Shown: in pieces, positions 46,716 to 54,240 of the stretch
Layout of the letters: each line of letters starts with the position of its first letter
How positions within the stretch are numbered: the stretch's first letter is position 1
Origin: Candidatus Aalborgicola danicus
GTDB taxonomy: Bacteria > Pseudomonadota > Gammaproteobacteria > Burkholderiales > Burkholderiaceae_C
Reading direction: 5' to 3'
Assembly: GCA_016703945.1 (NCBI GenBank)
Contig: JADJBC010000059.1
Location: 331,693 to 395,692, forward strand
DNA length: 64,000 nucleotides
The notes under the pieces: generated by a model
What the model was told of the DNA's origin: nothing
Database searches by the model: none
What the model saw: only the letters and a program-made list of their open reading frames with translations
Made by a program: the position numbers and the translations under genes

Positions 46716-47644
46716 AAATCCTGTTGTTCGGCCGCGAGGGCCAGGTCGGCTGGGAGTTGCAGCGCAGCCTGGCGCCTTTGGGCGAATTGGTTGTACTGGG
46801 TCGGGATGCGTCCAGCAATCCCGACGGCCTGTGCGGCGATCTGACCCAGCTGGAGGCACTGGCACACACGGTACGCCAGGTACGGCCGGATGTGGTTGTT
46901 AATGCAGCCGCCCATACGGCGGTGGACAAGGCCGAAAGCGAGTCCGCGTTGGCCTACACCATCAATGCACTCGCCCCCGGTGTTTTGGCCGATGAGGCCC
47001 AAAAACTGGGCGCGTGGCTGGTGCACTACAGCACAGACTATGTCTTTGATGGCAGTGGGACACAGCCCTGGCAAGAGGACGATGCGACCGGTCCACTGAG
47101 CGTGTACGGTCATACCAAGCTGGAAGGTGAACGGGCCGTCGCCCGCTGCGCACGGCACCTGATCTTTAGAACCAGTTGGGTCTATGCCGCGCGGGGCGGC
47201 AATTTCGCCAAAACCATGATGCGACTGGCGGGAGAGCGCGACACCCTGCAGGTCATTGACGACCAGATCGGTGCCCCAACCGGTGCCGATTTGCTGGCCG
47301 ACGTGACGGCATTGGCGATTCACCGTGTTCTGATGCGAGAACCAGCAGAGTCTGGGGAAAGCCTGGCGGGTACCTACCACCTTTGCGCCAGTGGCTCCAC
47401 CAGTTGGTATGGGTACGCAAAATACGTGCTAGCCCTCGTGGCTGCTGCACAGCCCGCTATTAAAATGGTAGTAAATGAGGTAAAGCCGGTACCTACCACA
47501 GCTTTTCCTACGCCTGCCAAACGGCCACACAACTCCCGTCTGGACACCCGCAAACTACAAAAGAACTTTGGCCTGCACCTGCCCGCGTGGCAAACAGGCG
47601 TCCTTCGCATGCTGAATGAAATTGACTATGGCCGCATCCGCTAA
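46712..47644 (+). CDS. rmlD: dTDP-4-dehydrorhamnose reductase
   Basis: Last step of dTDP-L-rhamnose synthesis. 310 residues: MKILLFGREGQVGWELQRSL, VVNAAAHTAVDKAESE, HYSTDYVFDGSGTQPW, YGHTKLEGERAV, RTSWVYAARGGNFAKTMMRL. A reverse copy of the dispersed repeat lies in its 3' third (YVLALVAAAQPAIKMVVN). Confidence 0.96.
   Translation: MKILLFGREGQVGWELQRSLAPLGELVVLGRDASSNPDGLCGDLTQLEALAHTVRQVRPDVVVNAAAHTAVDKAESESALAYTINALAPGVLADEAQKLGAWLVHYSTDYVFDGSGTQPWQEDDATGPLSVYGHTKLEGERAVARCARHLIFRTSWVYAARGGNFAKTMMRLAGERDTLQVIDDQIGAPTGADLLADVTALAIHRVLMREPAESGESLAGTYHLCASGSTSWYGYAKYVLALVAAAQPAIKMVVNEVKPVPTTAFPTPAKRPHNSRLDTRKLQKNFGLHLPAWQTGVLRMLNEIDYGRIR
47419..47476 (-). repeat. Dispersed 55-bp repeat inside rmlD
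   Basis: Reverse copy: minus strand TACTACCATTTT, AATAGCGGGCTGTGCAGC, AGCCACGAGGGCTAGCACG. Read in the same frame as the copies in rarA, trpB and leuD. Confidence 0.72.
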
Positions 47645-48539
47645 ACCCAACGCAACTTCCCGCAAGGGCATCATCCTGGCCGGAGGTTCCGGCACACGGC
47701 TGCACCCGGCAACTTTGGCCATCAGCAAACAGTTGTTGCCGGTGTATGACAAGCCCATGATTTATTACCCGCTCAGCACCTTGTTGCTGGCCGGCATACG
47801 CGACATTTTGATCATCAGCACCCCTCAAGATACGCCGCGATTTGCCCAATTGCTGGGTGACGGGAGCCAGTGGGGCATTAACCTGCAATACGCGGTGCAA
47901 CCCAGTCCGGACGGCTTGGCCCAGGCCTTTATCATTGGTGAATCATTCATCGGTGACAACGACAGCGCCCTTGTATTGGGTGACAATATTTTTTACGGCC
48001 ACGACCTGCAAATTCTCTTGCGCAACGCCGATGCGCAGCAACTGGGCGCGACAGTTTTTGCCTACCACGTGCATGACCCCGAGCGTTATGGCGTCGTGGC
48101 ATTTGACGGCGAAGGCAGAGCCCGCAGCATTGAAGAGAAACCGGCGCAACCGCAGAGCAACTACGCGGTTACCGGTCTCTACTTTTACGACAAACAGGTG
48201 GTCGAGATTGCCAAGTCAGTCAAACCCAGCGCCCGCGGTGAACTGGAGATCACGGCCGTCAACCAGGCCTATCTGGCGCACAAACAACTTAGCGTTCAGA
48301 TCATGCAACGGGGCTACGCCTGGCTTGACACCGGCACACATGACAGCCTTTTGGAAGCCGGCCAGTTCATAGCCACACTCGAACGACGCCAAGGTCTCAA
48401 GATCGCGTGTCTGGAAGAAATTGTGTGGCGCAACGGATTCATTGACAGCGAACAACTGTCGCGACTGGCCCAACCGCTGGCCAAAAACGGCTACGGCCAG
48501 TACCTGATGGGCCTGCTCAAGGAAGGCAGCCACCCATGA
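47628..48539 (+). CDS. rmlA: Glucose-1-phosphate thymidylyltransferase
   Basis: Makes dTDP-glucose from dTTP and glucose-1-phosphate, first step of dTDP-rhamnose synthesis. About 303 residues: KGIILAGGSGTRLHPATLAI, SKQLLPVYDKPMIYYPLSTL, NALVLGDN-type DSALVLGDNIFYGHDL, WLDTGTHDSLLEAGQF, GYGQYLMGLLKEG. Overlaps the end of rmlD; an ATG at 47616 is also possible. Stop overlaps rmlC (ATGA). Confidence 0.96.
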   Translation: MAASAKPNATSRKGIILAGGSGTRLHPATLAISKQLLPVYDKPMIYYPLSTLLLAGIRDILIISTPQDTPRFAQLLGDGSQWGINLQYAVQPSPDGLAQAFIIGESFIGDNDSALVLGDNIFYGHDLQILLRNADAQQLGATVFAYHVHDPERYGVVAFDGEGRARSIEEKPAQPQSNYAVTGLYFYDKQVVEIAKSVKPSARGELEITAVNQAYLAHKQLSVQIMQRGYAWLDTGTHDSLLEAGQFIATLERRQGLKIACLEEIVWRNGFIDSEQLSRLAQPLAKNGYGQYLMGLLKEGSHP

Positions 48540-49084
48540 AAGTCACCCGCACCGAAATTCCGGACGTCATGCTCATCGAGCCCAAAGTGTTTGGGGATGC
48601 GCGCGGCTTCTTTTTTGAAAGCTTCAACGCACGGGCGTTCGCGGAACAGACCGGAGTGGTGACAGACTTCGTTCAGGACAACCATTCACGTTCGGCCCAT
48701 GGGGTTCTGCGCGGCCTGCATTACCAGATCCAAAAACCGCAAGGCAAACTGGTGCGTGTGGTCGCAGGTGAAGTTTTTGATGTGGCGGTGGATCTGCGCC
48801 GCTCATCACCGACGTTTGGCAAATGGGTCGGGGCCTTGTTATCCGAACAGAACAAGGCCCAATTCTGGGTTCCCGCCGGGTTTGCCCACGGTTTTGTCGT
48901 GTTGTCGGATGCGGCCGAATTCCTGTACAAGACCACCGAATACTATGCACCGGAGCATGAGCAGTGCATTGCCTGGAATGACCCATTCCTAAACATCCGT
49001 TGGCCCGATTTGGGCGAAGCGCCCAAACTCTCAGCCAAGGACGCGGCTGGCGTTGCATGGGCCCAGGCCCGATTTTTTGACTGA
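48536..49084 (+). CDS. rmlC: dTDP-4-dehydrorhamnose 3,5-epimerase
   Basis: 182 residues, cupin fold. MKVTRTEIPDVMLIEPKVFG, FVQDNHSRSAHGVLRGLHYQ with the catalytic His, VRVVAGEVFDVAVDLRRSSP, FWVPAGFAHGFVVLSD. Last gene of the rmlBDAC operon. Confidence 0.97.
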   Translation: MKVTRTEIPDVMLIEPKVFGDARGFFFESFNARAFAEQTGVVTDFVQDNHSRSAHGVLRGLHYQIQKPQGKLVRVVAGEVFDVAVDLRRSSPTFGKWVGALLSEQNKAQFWVPAGFAHGFVVLSDAAEFLYKTTEYYAPEHEQCIAWNDPFLNIRWPDLGEAPKLSAKDAAGVAWAQARFFD

Positions 49085-49193
49085 TTCACAACAGTCAAAG
49101 GACGCGCAACACCAACCCGTTGCGCCGCGCTGGCCTCAGATCAGCCGTGGCAAGCAGTTGTATAAAATGGAAAGCTTGACTGAAAGACCCCAC

Positions 49194-50642
49194 ATGGCAC
49201 GCACCCTGTACGACAAGCTTTGGGACGAACACGTCGTCCATACCGAGGAGGACGGCACTGCCGTTCTCTACATTGATCGCCATCTGGTGCATGAAGTAAC
49301 CAGTCCGCAGGCCTTTGAAGGCTTGCGTCAGGCCGGTCGCAAAGTGTGGCGGGTCAGTTCCATCGTCGCCACGGCCGACCACAACACGCCAACGACCGGT
49401 TGGGACCGTGGTTATGACGGCATCACCGACCCCACCAGCAAGGAACAGGTCACCACGCTGGACAGCAACATCGCAGAGTTTGGTTCGGCCGCCTACTTCC
49501 CCTTCCTGTCGAAGCGCCAGGGCATCGTGCACGTCATTGGCCCCGAAAATGGCGCGACTTTGCCGGGTATGACCGTGGTGTGCGGTGACTCGCACACGTC
49601 GACCCACGGCGCATTCGGAGCATTGGCACACGGCATCGGTACCAGCGAGGTCGAGCACGTCATGGCCACGCAAACCCTGTTGGCCAAGAAAGCGAAAAAC
49701 CTGCTGGTCAAAGTCGAAGGCAGCACGGCGCGCGGCGTGACCGCCAAGGACATAGTACTGGCCATCATCGGCAGAATCGGCACGGCCGGCGGCACCGGCT
49801 ACACCATCGAGTTTGGTGGTTCCGCCATTCGAGCCCTCTCGATGGAAGGCCGCATGACGGTCTGCAACATGGCCATTGAGGCTGGTGCACGCGCTGGCCT
49901 GGTGGCAGTGGACGACAAGACGATTGACTACGTCCGCGGACGCCCGCTGGCTCCTGGCCACAACGCCGCCAACGGAACTGCCGCGGCCGTGGAATGGGAC
50001 CAGGCTGTGGCTTACTGGCGCACCCTGCACTCCGATTCGGATGCCAAGTTCGACGCCGTGGTGGAACTGGATGCCTCTCAAATCTTGCCGCAGGTCACCT
50101 GGGGCACCTCCCCAGAAATGGTCCTAGGCATCGATGGCCGCGTGCCCGACCCCGACAAGGAAAAGGATGCCAACAAGCGCGGCGCCATTGAGCGCGCGCT
50201 GGTCTACATGGGTCTGGAGCCCGGCAAGGCCTTGGACGATTTGTTTGTTGACAAGGTCTTTATTGGCTCCTGCACCAACAGCCGCATCGAAGACATGCGC
50301 GAAGCCGCCGCCATCGTCAAGACCTTGGGCCAACGTGTGGCGAAAAACATCAAGCTGGCCCTGGTGGTCCCGGGTTCGGGGCTGGTCAAGGCCCAGGCCG
50401 AAAAAGAGGGCCTGCACGAGATTTTCAAGGCAGCAGGATTTGAATGGCGCGAACCCGGCTGCTCCATGTGCCTGGCCATGAATGCCGACCGCCTGGAGCC
50501 CGGCGAACGCTGCGCCTCCACCAGCAACCGCAATTTCGAAGGGCGCCAAGGCGCTGGCGGGCGCACCCACTTGGTCAGTCCGGCCATGGCAGCAGCAGCG
50601 GCCATTCACGGCCACTTCGTCGACGTGCGCAAATTCAGTTAA
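49194..50642 (+). CDS. leuC: 3-isopropylmalate dehydratase large subunit
   Basis: Aconitase-type enzyme of leucine synthesis. 482 residues: LYDKLWDEHVVHTEEDG, DRHLVHEVTSPQAFEGLR, VVCGDSHTSTHGAFGALAHG with an iron-sulfur ligand, GSCTNSRIEDMREAA and GCSMCLAMNADRLEPGERCA. A TATAAA element at about 49160 may be the -10 of its promoter. ATG at 49194 chosen from family length. Confidence 0.96.
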   Translation: MARTLYDKLWDEHVVHTEEDGTAVLYIDRHLVHEVTSPQAFEGLRQAGRKVWRVSSIVATADHNTPTTGWDRGYDGITDPTSKEQVTTLDSNIAEFGSAAYFPFLSKRQGIVHVIGPENGATLPGMTVVCGDSHTSTHGAFGALAHGIGTSEVEHVMATQTLLAKKAKNLLVKVEGSTARGVTAKDIVLAIIGRIGTAGGTGYTIEFGGSAIRALSMEGRMTVCNMAIEAGARAGLVAVDDKTIDYVRGRPLAPGHNAANGTAAAVEWDQAVAYWRTLHSDSDAKFDAVVELDASQILPQVTWGTSPEMVLGIDGRVPDPDKEKDANKRGAIERALVYMGLEPGKALDDLFVDKVFIGSCTNSRIEDMREAAAIVKTLGQRVAKNIKLALVVPGSGLVKAQAEKEGLHEIFKAAGFEWREPGCSMCLAMNADRLEPGERCASTSNRNFEGRQGAGGRTHLVSPAMAAAAAIHGHFVDVRKFS

Positions 50643-50670
50643 CACACCAGCGTTTGAAAGAAGCCAAACC

Positions 50671-50799
50671 ATGAAAAACCTGATGACCCTGCTCGTCGTC
50701 GCCACCGCCTTGCTCTTAAGTGCCTGTAACACCGTCAAAGGCATGGGCCAGGATATCCAGAAGGCTGGCGAAAAAATCGAAGGTGCGGCCAAGAAATGA
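50671..50799 (+). CDS. ecn: Entericidin-like small lipoprotein
   Basis: 42 residues: MKNLMTLLVVATALLLSAC (lipobox LSAC) then NTVKGMGQDIQKAGEKIEGA, the entericidin A/B pattern. A small membrane lipoprotein, not necessarily toxic. It is lodged between leuC and leuD, overlapping the leuD start by 4 bp. Confidence 0.92.
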   Translation: MKNLMTLLVVATALLLSACNTVKGMGQDIQKAGEKIEGAAKK

Positions 50800-51446
50800 A
50801 TCCTTTCACCATCCACCAAGGCCTGGTGGCACCCATGGACCGTGAAAACGTCGACACGGACGCCATCATTCCCAAGCAGTTCCTGAAATCCATCCGCCGC
50901 ACCGGGTTCGGCCAGAACCTGTTCGACGAATGGCGCTATCTGGACGCCGGCTACCCCGGCCAGGACCCCGCCAGCCGCAAACCCAACCCGGACTTTGTGC
51001 TGAACCAGCCGCGCTACCAGGGCGCCTCCATCCTGCTGGCGCGCAAGAACTTTGGTTGCGGCTCGTCGCGCGAACACGCCCCTTGGGCACTGGAGCAATT
51101 CGGCTTCCGTGCACTGATCGCCCCCAGCTACGCCGACATCTTCTTCAACAACAGCTTCAAGAACGGCATCCTGCCCATCGTACTGAGCGAAGTTCAGGTG
51201 GACCAGTTGTTCAACGAGGCCCTGGCTTTCCCGGGTTACCGACTGACCATTGACCTGGAGCGCCAGGTCGTTGTCAAACCGCAAGGTGAGGAAATTGCCT
51301 TTGACGTGCAGGCCTTTCGCAAGTATTGCCTGCTCAACGGCTTTGACGACATCGGCTTGACGCTGCGGTACGCCGACAAAATCAAGGCTTTTGAAGCCCA
51401 ACGTCTTGCACAAAAACCGTGGCTAGCCCACGCAATGACTGCGTAA
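50796..51446 (+). CDS. leuD: 3-isopropylmalate dehydratase small subunit
   Basis: 216 residues: FTIHQGLVAPMDRENVDTDA, IIPKQFLKSIRRTGFG, ILLARKNFGCGSSREHAPWA, APSYADIFFNNSFKNG. Forms the active enzyme with LeuC. The last residues (WLAHAMTA) and the stop codon come from a reverse copy of the dispersed repeat. Confidence 0.96.
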   Translation: MNPFTIHQGLVAPMDRENVDTDAIIPKQFLKSIRRTGFGQNLFDEWRYLDAGYPGQDPASRKPNPDFVLNQPRYQGASILLARKNFGCGSSREHAPWALEQFGFRALIAPSYADIFFNNSFKNGILPIVLSEVQVDQLFNEALAFPGYRLTIDLERQVVVKPQGEEIAFDVQAFRKYCLLNGFDDIGLTLRYADKIKAFEAQRLAQKPWLAHAMTA

Positions 51447-51470
51447 GCAGCTATAGATTTATGAGCATTG
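51419..51470 (-). repeat. Dispersed 55-bp repeat at the leuD 3' end
   Basis: Reverse copy: minus strand AATGCTCATAAATC, TATAGCTGCTTACGCAGT, CATTGCGTGGGCTAGCC. Supplies the final codons and stop of leuD. Confidence 0.75.
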
Positions 51471-51551
51471 TGGGTCAGAACACTCGCGTCGCGATGTGCT
51501 CTGACCCCAACTCAACATGAATTTTGCGGGACAGATCTTTAGCTCTGTCCC
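51471..51551. repeat. Two hairpins (REP-like) between leuD and leuB
   Basis: 51471-51509: TGGGTCAGA with CAC pairs with GTG and TCTGACCCCA around TCGCG/CGCGA. 51528-51551: GGGACAGA pairs with TCTGTCCC. The GGGTCAGAGC motif matches the REP-like arm at 26401. They fill the 123-bp leuD-leuB gap and may act as terminators or RNA-stability elements. Confidence 0.6.
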
Positions 51552-51569
51552 CAACTGACCAGGACTTTT

Positions 51570-52637
51570 ATGAAAATTGCAGTTTTGCCGGGTGACGGCA
51601 TTGGTACCGAAATCGTGGCCGAGGCCGTCAAGGTCTTGAACGTTCTGGGCCTGCCCCTGGAAATGGAAACCGCCCTGGTTGGCGGCGCCGCCTACGAGGC
51701 CCACGGCCACCCGCTGCCCGAATCCACGCTCAATCTCGCCAAAGAAGCCGACGCGGTTTTGTTCGGCGCCGTCGGCGACTGGAAGTACGACAAGCTGGAC
51801 CGCCCGCTGCGTCCCGAGCAGGCGATCCTGGGCCTGCGCAAGAACCTGGGCCTGTTCGCCAACTTTCGCCCCGCCATTTGTTACGAACAACTGGTCGGTG
51901 CCTCCAGCCTGAAGCCCGAGTTGATCTCGGGCCTGGACATCCTGATCATCCGCGAACTGACCGGCGACATCTACTTTGGCCAGCCGCGCGGCCGCCGCAT
52001 CGCCACCGATGGCCACTTCCCCGGTGCAGAGGAAGCCTTTGACACCATGCGCTACTCGCGCCCCGAAATCGAACGCATCGCCCACGTCGCCTTCCAGGCC
52101 GCGCGCAAACGCAGCAAACGTGTTACCAGCGTCGACAAGGCCAATGTGCTGGAAACTTTCCAGTTCTGGAAAGACGTGGTTTCCGAAGTGGGCTTGCAAT
52201 ACCCAGACGTGGAGTTGGACCATATGTACGTGGACAACGCCGCCATGCAACTGGTCAAGGCGCCCAAGCGTTTTGACGTGGTGGTGACCGGCAATATGTT
52301 TGGCGACATCCTGTCGGACGAAGCCTCGATGCTGACCGGCTCGATCGGCATGCTGCCCTCGGCCAGCCTGAACAGCAGCAATCAAGGCCTGTACGAACCC
52401 AGCCACGGCAGCGCACCCGATATCGCCGGCAAGGGTATCGCCAACCCCCTGGCCACCATCCTGAGTGCCGCCATGATGCTGCGCTTCAGCCTGAACCAGG
52501 AGGCCTCCGCGCAGCGCATCGAAGCCGCCGTGCAAAAGGTGCTGGCGCAGGGCTTGCGCACCGCCGACATCTACAGCGAAGGCACGACCCGTGTCAGCAC
52601 CCGCGAGATGGGCGACGCAGTTGTCAAGGCCCTGTAA
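51570..52637 (+). CDS. leuB: 3-isopropylmalate dehydrogenase
   Basis: 355 residues: KIAVLPGDGIGTEIVAEAVK, DAVLFGAVGDWKYDKLDRPL, LIIRELTGDIYFGQPRG, DKANVLETFQFWKDVVSEVG, DHMYVDNAAMQLV, GNMFGDILSDEASML, YEPSHGSAPDIAGKGIANPL. Third leucine step. Complete. Confidence 0.97.
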   Translation: MKIAVLPGDGIGTEIVAEAVKVLNVLGLPLEMETALVGGAAYEAHGHPLPESTLNLAKEADAVLFGAVGDWKYDKLDRPLRPEQAILGLRKNLGLFANFRPAICYEQLVGASSLKPELISGLDILIIRELTGDIYFGQPRGRRIATDGHFPGAEEAFDTMRYSRPEIERIAHVAFQAARKRSKRVTSVDKANVLETFQFWKDVVSEVGLQYPDVELDHMYVDNAAMQLVKAPKRFDVVVTGNMFGDILSDEASMLTGSIGMLPSASLNSSNQGLYEPSHGSAPDIAGKGIANPLATILSAAMMLRFSLNQEASAQRIEAAVQKVLAQGLRTADIYSEGTTRVSTREMGDAVVKAL

Positions 52638-52659
52638 GTGCCTGGCTTACAATCGGCAC

Positions 52660-52776
52660 ATGCAAATCAATCGCCCCGTTTCCCTGCTACTGCCCTTAGG
52701 CGGCGGTACAGGTGCGTGGGCCGGTGGCTCGTCGGCTCTGCCCTCGACCACCAAGACGACAACCATTAAAGGCTAA
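52660..52776 (+). CDS. Candidate Thr-rich leader peptide upstream of asd
   Basis: 38 codons starting MQINRPVSLLLPLGGG and ending STTKTTTIKG: five Thr codons plus one Ile within the last ten positions. A TACAAT -10 lies only 6 bp before the ATG, so the transcript could start at or near it (possibly leaderless). The layout recalls the thr-operon attenuator; asd makes the precursor of threonine, methionine, isoleucine and lysine. No ribosome site. Function is inferred. Confidence 0.45.
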   Translation: MQINRPVSLLLPLGGGTGAWAGGSSALPSTTKTTTIKG

Positions 52777-52819
52777 AGAGCCCGGTTCGTCGCGCCCCTC
52801 CCGGCCAGACGAGCCGGGC
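52726..52819 (+). promoter_or_regulatory. Candidate attenuator between leuB and asd
   Basis: GCCCGGTTCGTC (52780-52791) pairs with GACGAGCCGGGC (52808-52819). GGCTCGTC (52726-52733, inside the leader ORF before its Thr codons) could instead pair with GACGAGCC. These are mutually exclusive folds. The T-rich tail (TTCTTGTTTTATT) starts about 8 nt after the stem, so a terminator role is not certain. Confidence 0.45.
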
Positions 52820-52864
52820 AGACCAAATTCTTGTTTTATTGAATTTTTCTGAAAGGGCAATGTC

Positions 52865-54005
52865 ATGAAAGTAGGTAATCTCGTAGTTGGCCTCGTCGGT
52901 TGGCGCGGCATGGTGGGCTCGGTCCTCATGGACCGCATGGAAACCGAAGGCGACTTCGCGTTGATTGAACCCATGTTCTTCTCCACCTCCAATGCTGGTG
53001 GCAAAGCCCCGGCACAGGCCAAGAACGAAACCACGCTGCAGGACGCCTTCAACATTGACGCGCTGAAGCGCTGCGACATCATCATCAGTTGCCAGGGCGG
53101 TGACTACACCACCGAAGTCTTCCCCAAGTTGCGCGCTGCTGGATGGAATGGCCACTGGATCGACGCCGCCTCCACACTGCGCATGGAAAAGGACGCCGTC
53201 ATCATCCTGGACCCGGTCAACATGCCGGTGATCCAGAAGGCATTGTCAAACGGCGGCAAGAACTGGATCGGCGGCAACTGCACTGTGAGCTGTATGCTGA
53301 TGGGCGTGGGAGCGCTGTACAAGGCAGGTCTGGTGGAATGGATGAGCACCCAGACCTACCAGGCGGCCAGCGGCGGCGGCGCCCAGCACATGCGCGAACT
53401 GCTGACCCAGTACGGCACGCTGAACGCCGAAGTCAAAGCCCTGCTGGACGACCCCAAGAGCGCCATCCTGGAAATCGACCGCAAGGTCATCGCCAAGCAG
53501 CGCGCCCTGACCGGTGCGGAAACCGCCAACTTCGGCGTGCCGCTGGGCGGCTCGCTGATCCCCTGGATCGACAAGGATCTGGGCAATGGCCATGTCCAAG
53601 GAAGAGTGGAAGGGCATGGCCGAGACCAACAAGATCATGGGCATGGGCGAAGGCTTCAGCACCCCTGCCATTCCCGTGGACGGCTTTTGCGTGCGCGTGG
53701 GCGCCATGCGTTGCCACAGCCAGGCCCTGACCTTCAAGCTGAACAAGGATGTACCCGTGGCCGACCTGGAAGCCATGATCGCCGCCGACAACCAGTGGGT
53801 CAAGCTCGTTCCCAACACCCGCGAGGCCACGATCAGGGACCTGACACCGGTGGCCGTGACCGGCACGATGACCATTCCGGTCGGTCGTGTGCGCAAACTG
53901 GCCATGGGTCCGCAGTATGTGGGGGCCTTCACGATTGGCGACCAATTGCTCTGGGGAGCCGCAGAACCACTGCGCCGGATGCTACGGATTTTGCTAGCAG
54001 CGTAA
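52865..54005 (+). CDS. asd: Aspartate-semialdehyde dehydrogenase (one frameshift)
   Basis: About 379 residues. NADPH-binding start VGLVGWRGMVGSVLMDRM, catalytic-Cys loop GGNCTVSCMLMGVGAL, ASGGGAQHMREL, then after a one-base shift near 53585 (GGCAATGGCCATG) the rest MSKEEWKGMAETNKIMG, VDGFCVRVGAMRCHSQ, GDQLLWGAAEPLRRMLR. The gene supplies lysine, cell-wall diaminopimelate, methionine and threonine, so a true knock-out is unlikely; the break probably is a sequencing error. Confidence 0.95.
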
Positions 54006-54240
54006 CTACCAATGGCTCGGGGGGCGGACGCACATTACACTCCCGTGTCGTTGTCGACAGGCAACAAATCATCAAGGGGATGGGCACTCACGTGAGGCGC
54101 TTTCAAAGTTAAGCGCTTTCTTAGCTTGTCAGGCTAAGACATTGATGTTATGGTACTTTTTACGTTTTCAGAGTTGGGCTTTCGGCCCGAAAAAAGCATG
54201 ATAATTGCCGCTCGCGTGAGCAGCACCGGAGGCATATAAA
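54006..54240. promoter_or_regulatory. Intergenic region before fimV
   Basis: 235 bp. GATAAT lies near 54200 as a possible -10, and GGAGG (54231) precedes the TTG start of fimV by 9 nt. A short GGGCTTTCGGCCC stem lies at about 54176-54188 but has no T tract on this strand. No gene recognised. Confidence 0.35.

Noticed and set aside
53966..54010. GATGCTACGGATTTTGCTAGCAGCG at the end of asd, resembling the left half of the dispersed repeat
   Set aside because: The asd C-terminus (EPLRRMLR) is normal for the family and the right half of the repeat is absent, so it was not counted as a copy.
54170..54195. GGGCTTTCGGCCC stem before fimV
   Set aside because: Followed by A, not T, on the plus strand and by only a short T run on the other; not a convincing terminator.
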